From NCBI GenBank assembly GCA_029204225.1, contig CM055106.1, positions 25,565,368 to 25,629,367 of the forward strand: DNA of 64,000 bases, written 5' to 3'. Under the pieces are notes generated by a model. That model saw only the letters and a program-made list of their open reading frames with translations, made no database searches and was not told where the DNA came from. The stretch comes from Diphasiastrum complanatum. Taxonomy: Eukaryota; Streptophyta; Lycopodiopsida; Lycopodiales; Lycopodiaceae. This document shows, one piece after another, positions 60,041 through 64,000 of this stretch (positions are counted from its first letter, which is position 1; each line of letters starts with the position of its first letter). A program made the translations under genes and the position numbers.

Positions 60041-60447
60041 AAGCAAGATTATGAAGCTTCTACTTGTGATCATTGTCACAAGTCGGGACACTTTCAGCTC
60101 GAAAATTCCTTGCATGCACTACAAGAAGAAAGGACATTCAGCATATGAATGCTGATACAACCCAAAAGGGAAAAACAAGGCCGAAAAAGCAAACGTTGCA
60201 GAGTCATCAAAGGATGCAAATAAGGGCAACAATGCATCCACAATCATTGCTGAAGCATCAACAAGCTACACTGAGCATGATTATGACATAGTCATCAACT
60301 CGGGAGCTACGTCGCACATAACATATAGCAAAAACATCTTGATCAATTTGAAGACACTCGACAATGCAAGAGCAATGAAACTACGGATTGGAGCAGACAC
60401 GATGTGGAAGGCATCAACACTCTACATCTGTGTACACTGTCCAGATA
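60041..60447 (+). pseudogene. copia-E gag zinc knuckles and protease fragment
   Basis: Plus strand. CDHCHKSGHF and, in the next frame, a second knuckle-like YKKKGHSAYEC. Then a Lys-rich stretch and a protease-like VINSGATSHITYSKNI, where Asn replaces the catalytic Asp of the usual DSGA. It ends at 60447, exactly at the outer boundary of the copia-B LTR, so copia-B seems to have inserted into it. Confidence 0.75.
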
Positions 60448-61331
60448 TGTAGAACTACAAGGAGCACTTTGATAAATTTTACAGTTTTTAGGACAATAAT
60501 GATTGTACTTTACAATCATAGAGAGTTATTGGTTGCTTAATCAATGAATCTATCAAGTTCTACACATTAGATCTTGATCTAGATTCACTACACTTGGATT
60601 TAAGCAAGAGCAATGGATCAACACATCATTTTTTAGTGAGAGCGGCTTCACACATGTGGAGTACTGTCCACTGTACGGACTGCACCTGAAACAACAAGTA
60701 CAATGATACTAGATAGCAATCATGCATAAAAATCACAAGACAAATGACTAGAAATCTCACAAAAGTGTAGAGTGCAAAAGTCTCATCAATTTTCTTAGCA
60801 AAATGATGATCCTTTTATGGATCAAGTACATCCATGAGTCTGGTACAGTCCAGCAGGCCTTCACACGTGTGAAGAGTGCCACATCACTCATATCTATCCA
60901 TTTGATCCATCCTTGATCCTTATCCAATAGTTGACCTTCTAGAATATGACTAAAATCCAAAAAGCTAGTCTCCTAGAATATAGGAATATTCCCTACAAAA
61001 TAGGATCTAAGGAAAATGGTCAACTCTTATCTTCTAGTACTCTATACACACATGTGAACATCCACTTGCCATGTGGGAGCATTTACTCATGCACATGCAA
61101 GGAAAAGCTAATTTGTAGGTGACTAGTCAACTTGACTAAAAACTAGTCATTTCATGTTCACACTAACTAGAATGATACAAAATCAATTTGGATATATACA
61201 AACATGAAAAGTACATCCTTTCACACATGGGAACATGCTCCACACGTGTGAAATCATATCATCAACATATTCTAATGTTTGATCAATATTTACATGAACC
61301 AATGTCAAGTGAGAAGTGACAATTTTCAACA
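60448..61331 (-). mobile_element. 3' LTR of copia-B
   Basis: On the minus strand it begins TGTTGAAAATTGTCACTTC right after the polypurine tract GTGAGGAGGAG and ends CTTGTAGTTCTACA at 60448 (884 bp, TG...CA). It contains CACGTG at 60864 and 61243 and CACATGTG at 60651 and 61049, all inside TTCACACGTGTGAA-like palindromes, and a TATATATC word near 61193-61200. The right boundary is firm. The left one is inferred from the TG/CA ends and the break in the host copia. Confidence 0.75.
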
Positions 61332-61344
61332 CTCCTCCTCACTT

Positions 61345-64000
61345 CTAACTTGGCAAATCTAGTGTACATCTATCTACAATTCCAAGAGCATATCTTAACT
61401 TAAAAAATGGATCTTTGGACAATGGTTTGGTTAAGATATCAGCTATGCATTCGGATGATGGTACATGATGTAGTTGCACTTCCTTGGATTGTACCTTCTC
61501 CCTCACAAAGTGGTGAGCTATCTCAATATGCTTTGTTCTAGCATGGAAGATAGGATTTGAAGCAATTTGTTGAGAAGCTTGATTGTCACAAAATATGTAA
61601 GGGATCTCCTCGGCCTCTAGCACATGTAGTTCCATCAAGAGTCTTCTTAGCCATAAGAGCTCTTTGGTTGTTGAAGTCAATGCCTTGTACTCGGCTTCAC
61701 AAGAAGATAGTGAGATTGTATCTTGCTTTTTGGAAAGCCAAGATATCACTCCTCCACAAAGAAATGTTGCAAATGCACTAATGGACTTCCTATCCATCTT
61801 GTCACCTGCAAAATCTGAATCCGAGTAGGCTCTCAAGTGCAAGTTAGATCCTTCATAAAGTATACCAAAAAATCTAGTACTAGAAACATATCTAAGTACT
61901 CTCTTGGCACTTTTCCAATGATGAATTAAAGGAGCTTGCATACTTTGACTCAACTTGCTTACACAAAAACTTAAGTCAGGTCTAGTGATGGTTAAATAGA
62001 TTAGAGAGCCTATAAGCTTCCTAAAGAGAGTGATGTCCTCAAAGGATGCTTCATCACCTTCATTAGTTGCTTTCACAACATGCTCCATAGGGGTGTCAAT
62101 CCCCTTACAATCTTTCATACCAAATCTTTCAAGAATGGAAGTAGCATACTTAGATTGACTTATGAAAGTACAATTGCTACTTCTAGACACTTCTATCCCA
62201 AGTATAAACTTTAGGAAGCCTAGATCTACCATCTTGAACTCACTAGATAAGTCAACTTTTACTTTGCCTATGCCATCATCATCATTTCCTGTCATAATGA
62301 TGTCATCAACATAAAGAACCAAAATGATGATCTTTCCTTCATTACATTTGAAATATAAAGAAGGTTCATAAGCACTTAGTACAAAGCCAAGGGAATAGAG
62401 AAAATCATGCAACCTAGAGTACCAAGCTCTAGGTGCTTGCTTCAAGCCATATAGGCTCTTCCTTAAGTAGCACACCTTTTGCTCCTCACCAATCTTGATG
62501 AAGCCCTCGGGTTGCATCATGTAGATTTCCTCTTCTAAGAAGCCATTCAAGAAGGCATTTGTCACATCCATTTGGTAGAGATCCCATTTGAACAAAGTAG
62601 CAATGCAAATGATTAATCTAATAGTTACAAGCTTAGCTACAGGTGCAAATGTTTCTTCATAATCCAATCCTTTTATTTGAAGAAATCCCTTAGCAACAAG
62701 CCTAGCTTTGTATTTACTAATAGATCCATCTTGATTGTACTTAATTCTATAAATCCACTTACATGCAAGTGGTTTCTTTCCTCTTGGAAGATTTACAAGA
62801 TTCCAAGTATGATTTTCTTCTAATGCATCATACTCTACTTGCATTGCATCTCTCCAAACTTTAGATTTACATGCTTCTTCAAAAGATGATGGTTCTTCAA
62901 TCAATGTAGCTAAAAAAGAGTAAGAGGTAGAAGATGTAGAGCCTTCCTTTTGCTTTCCCTTGTCCACATAGGTAAGCCTTGAGGGCTCGGCCTTGCTCCT
63001 TGATGATCTTCTTGGCCCCTTTTGACTTGGATCCAAATCTCCATCCTCGGGTTTGTCATGATCCTCCTCGGGTTTGTCAAGATCCTCCTCGGATTTGTCA
63101 AGATCTTCAATGCACAATGGGTTAGATCCATTTGACAAGCTCTTAGCAAATTGTGACTCATCAAAAAGTACATCCTTGCTTACCTTTACTTTCTTGGATG
63201 TAGGATCATATATCCTATATCCCTTGCTATTTTCTCCATAGCCAACAAAGATTCCTTTGAAGGAGGTAGCATCTTCTTTCCTTCTAGTCTCCAAAGGAAT
63301 GTGTACATAACAAGTACATCCAAAGATCTTAAAATATTTTACATTGGGTTTCTTATCAAACAAGGCTTGATAAGGTGAGATCCCATCTATAGCACTACTA
63401 GGAAGTCTATTACACAAATAATTAGCACATGTTATGGCTTCTCCCCAAAATGAGATGGGAAGTGATGCATCAAGCCTCAAGGACTTTGCACACTCACATA
63501 GACTCCTATTTTTCCTCTCGGCCACCCCATTTTGTTGAGGGGTGTAGGAACAAGTGTATTGTAACTTAATACCATTGATCTCACAAAAGTCTTTCATTTT
63601 ATTGGAGGTGTACTCTCCTCCATTATCACATCTTAGTGCTTTGATAGAAGTACTAAGTTGTTTCTCTACTAGAGACTTGAACTTAATGAAAGCTTCATAA
63701 ACAAGATTTTTCTTTGATAGTAACTCAATCCATGTGAATCTAGTACAATCATCTATAAAAGTTACATACATCAAGGCACCTCCATTACTTGCATGTGAAA
63801 AACTATGTACATCAGAATGTATGAGATCCAAGGGAGAGAGAGATCTTGATGAAGATTTCTTGTAAGAAGATTTGTGTGACTTTGCAAGGCCACATGCCTC
63901 ACACATTTTTCCACACTTCTTGAAAGCTCTTGGTAGGCCGAGAGCTAGTTCCTTGCTTGCCATTGACTCCATAGATTGAAGATTAGGATGGCCTAATCTC
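61345..64000 (-). CDS. pol: copia-B integrase-RT-RNase H polyprotein, intact, cut by window end
   Basis: A continuous minus-strand frame of at least 884 codons, open to the window edge (RLGHPNLQS precedes the first internal Met at 63972). Residue positions count from that Met. Integrase catalytic Asp54 (HSDVHSF), Asp116 (LRCDNGGEY) and Glu152 (NGVAERKN) have exact 35-residue spacing. An acidic repeat linker sits at 290-315 (EEDLDKPEEDHDKPED). RT has WIYRIK, MDVTNAFLNG (Asp469) and YVDD at 554-557. RNase H has YSDSDFAGD (Asp718), SCEAEY (Glu759) and FCDNQAS (Asp796), ending near DILTKPLSKDPF. All catalytic residues are present with no stop or frameshift. Order INT-RT-RNase H is diagnostic of Ty1/copia. 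gag and protease lie outside the window. It is the youngest-looking element here and could still be active. Confidence 0.96.
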   Translation of the reverse strand, partial: RLGHPNLQSMESMASKELALGLPRAFKKCGKMCEACGLAKSHKSSYKKSSSRSLSPLDLIHSDVHSFSHASNGGALMYVTFIDDCTRFTWIELLSKKNLVYEAFIKFKSLVEKQLSTSIKALRCDNGGEYTSNKMKDFCEINGIKLQYTCSYTPQQNGVAERKNRSLCECAKSLRLDASLPISFWGEAITCANYLCNRLPSSAIDGISPYQALFDKKPNVKYFKIFGCTCYVHIPLETRRKEDATSFKGIFVGYGENSKGYRIYDPTSKKVKVSKDVLFDESQFAKSLSNGSNPLCIEDLDKSEEDLDKPEEDHDKPEDGDLDPSQKGPRRSSRSKAEPSRLTYVDKGKQKEGSTSSTSYSFLATLIEEPSSFEEACKSKVWRDAMQVEYDALEENHTWNLVNLPRGKKPLACKWIYRIKYNQDGSISKYKARLVAKGFLQIKGLDYEETFAPVAKLVTIRLIICIATLFKWDLYQMDVTNAFLNGFLEEEIYMMQPEGFIKIGEEQKVCYLRKSLYGLKQAPRAWYSRLHDFLYSLGFVLSAYEPSLYFKCNEGKIIILVLYVDDIIMTGNDDDGIGKVKVDLSSEFKMVDLGFLKFILGIEVSRSSNCTFISQSKYATSILERFGMKDCKGIDTPMEHVVKATNEGDEASFEDITLFRKLIGSLIYLTITRPDLSFCVSKLSQSMQAPLIHHWKSAKRVLRYVSSTRFFGILYEGSNLHLRAYSDSDFAGDKMDRKSISAFATFLCGGVISWLSKKQDTISLSSCEAEYKALTSTTKELLWLRRLLMELHVLEAEEIPYIFCDNQASQQIASNPIFHARTKHIEIAHHFVREKVQSKEVQLHHVPSSECIADILTKPLSKDPFFKLRYALGIVDRCTLDLPS

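Overview
The window looks like transposon-dense nuclear DNA of a land plant. The signs are AT-rich intergenic sequence, many nested Ty1/copia and Ty3/gypsy remnants, a CACTA-type DNA transposon with short GT-AG introns, long (CT)n/(CA)n microsatellites, and a Ty3 primer-binding site of the tRNA-Asp type. Two protein families here (a DUF7869-type transposon protein and a DDE-like transposase) are ones I associate more with non-seed plants and invertebrates than with angiosperms. A fern, lycophyte, moss or gymnosperm is therefore my guess, but sequence alone does not settle it. I see no intact single-copy host gene, rRNA, tRNA or CRISPR array. Almost every coding stretch is decayed, often by changes that look like C-to-T deamination (CAG to TAG, CGA to TGA, CACGTG to CACATG).

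Layout. 1-2.5 kb: a dispersed repeat with CT/CA microsatellites, repeated at 56.4-58.1 kb. 3.0-10.3 kb (minus): a copia integrase fragment, then gypsy-A with a probable LTR, a 777-codon extra ORF downstream of pol, an 11-bp minisatellite, integrase and RT/RNase H. 10.6-11.5 kb (minus): a four-exon Ulp1-protease pseudogene. 11.6-17.1 kb: an LTR, a gypsy-B gag/protease fragment and two copia fragments. 17.4-18.8 kb: gypsy-C integrase. 20.3-24.95 kb: a CACTA second gene (DUF4218/DUF4216), a block of palindromic CCACGCGTGG-like motifs, and an opposite-strand DUF7869-type protein. 27.8-31.2 kb: a satellite array of ~62-bp palindrome-bearing monomers in a ~702-bp higher-order repeat. 33.6-37.0 kb and 43.1-45.8 kb: two related copia-C elements, the first carrying a clean solo LTR with a target-site duplication. 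37.2-41.6 kb: two convergent intron-bearing genes, one a DDE-like transposase. 45.8-51.1 kb: gypsy-B. 51.8 kb: a GC-rich foldback. 53.4-56.0 kb: gypsy-C integrase and gypsy-D gag. 58.1-60.4 kb: copia-A and copia-E remnants. 60.4-64.0 kb: copia-B with an intact integrase-RT-RNase H frame, the best preserved element.

The elements act as independent parasites rather than a pathway. The informative features are the nesting order, the paralogous empty site that dates one insertion, the extra gypsy-A ORF with its unusual upstream minisatellite, the satellite higher-order structure, and the convergent two-gene transposon candidate. The family names gypsy-A to D and copia-A to E are my own labels for this window.
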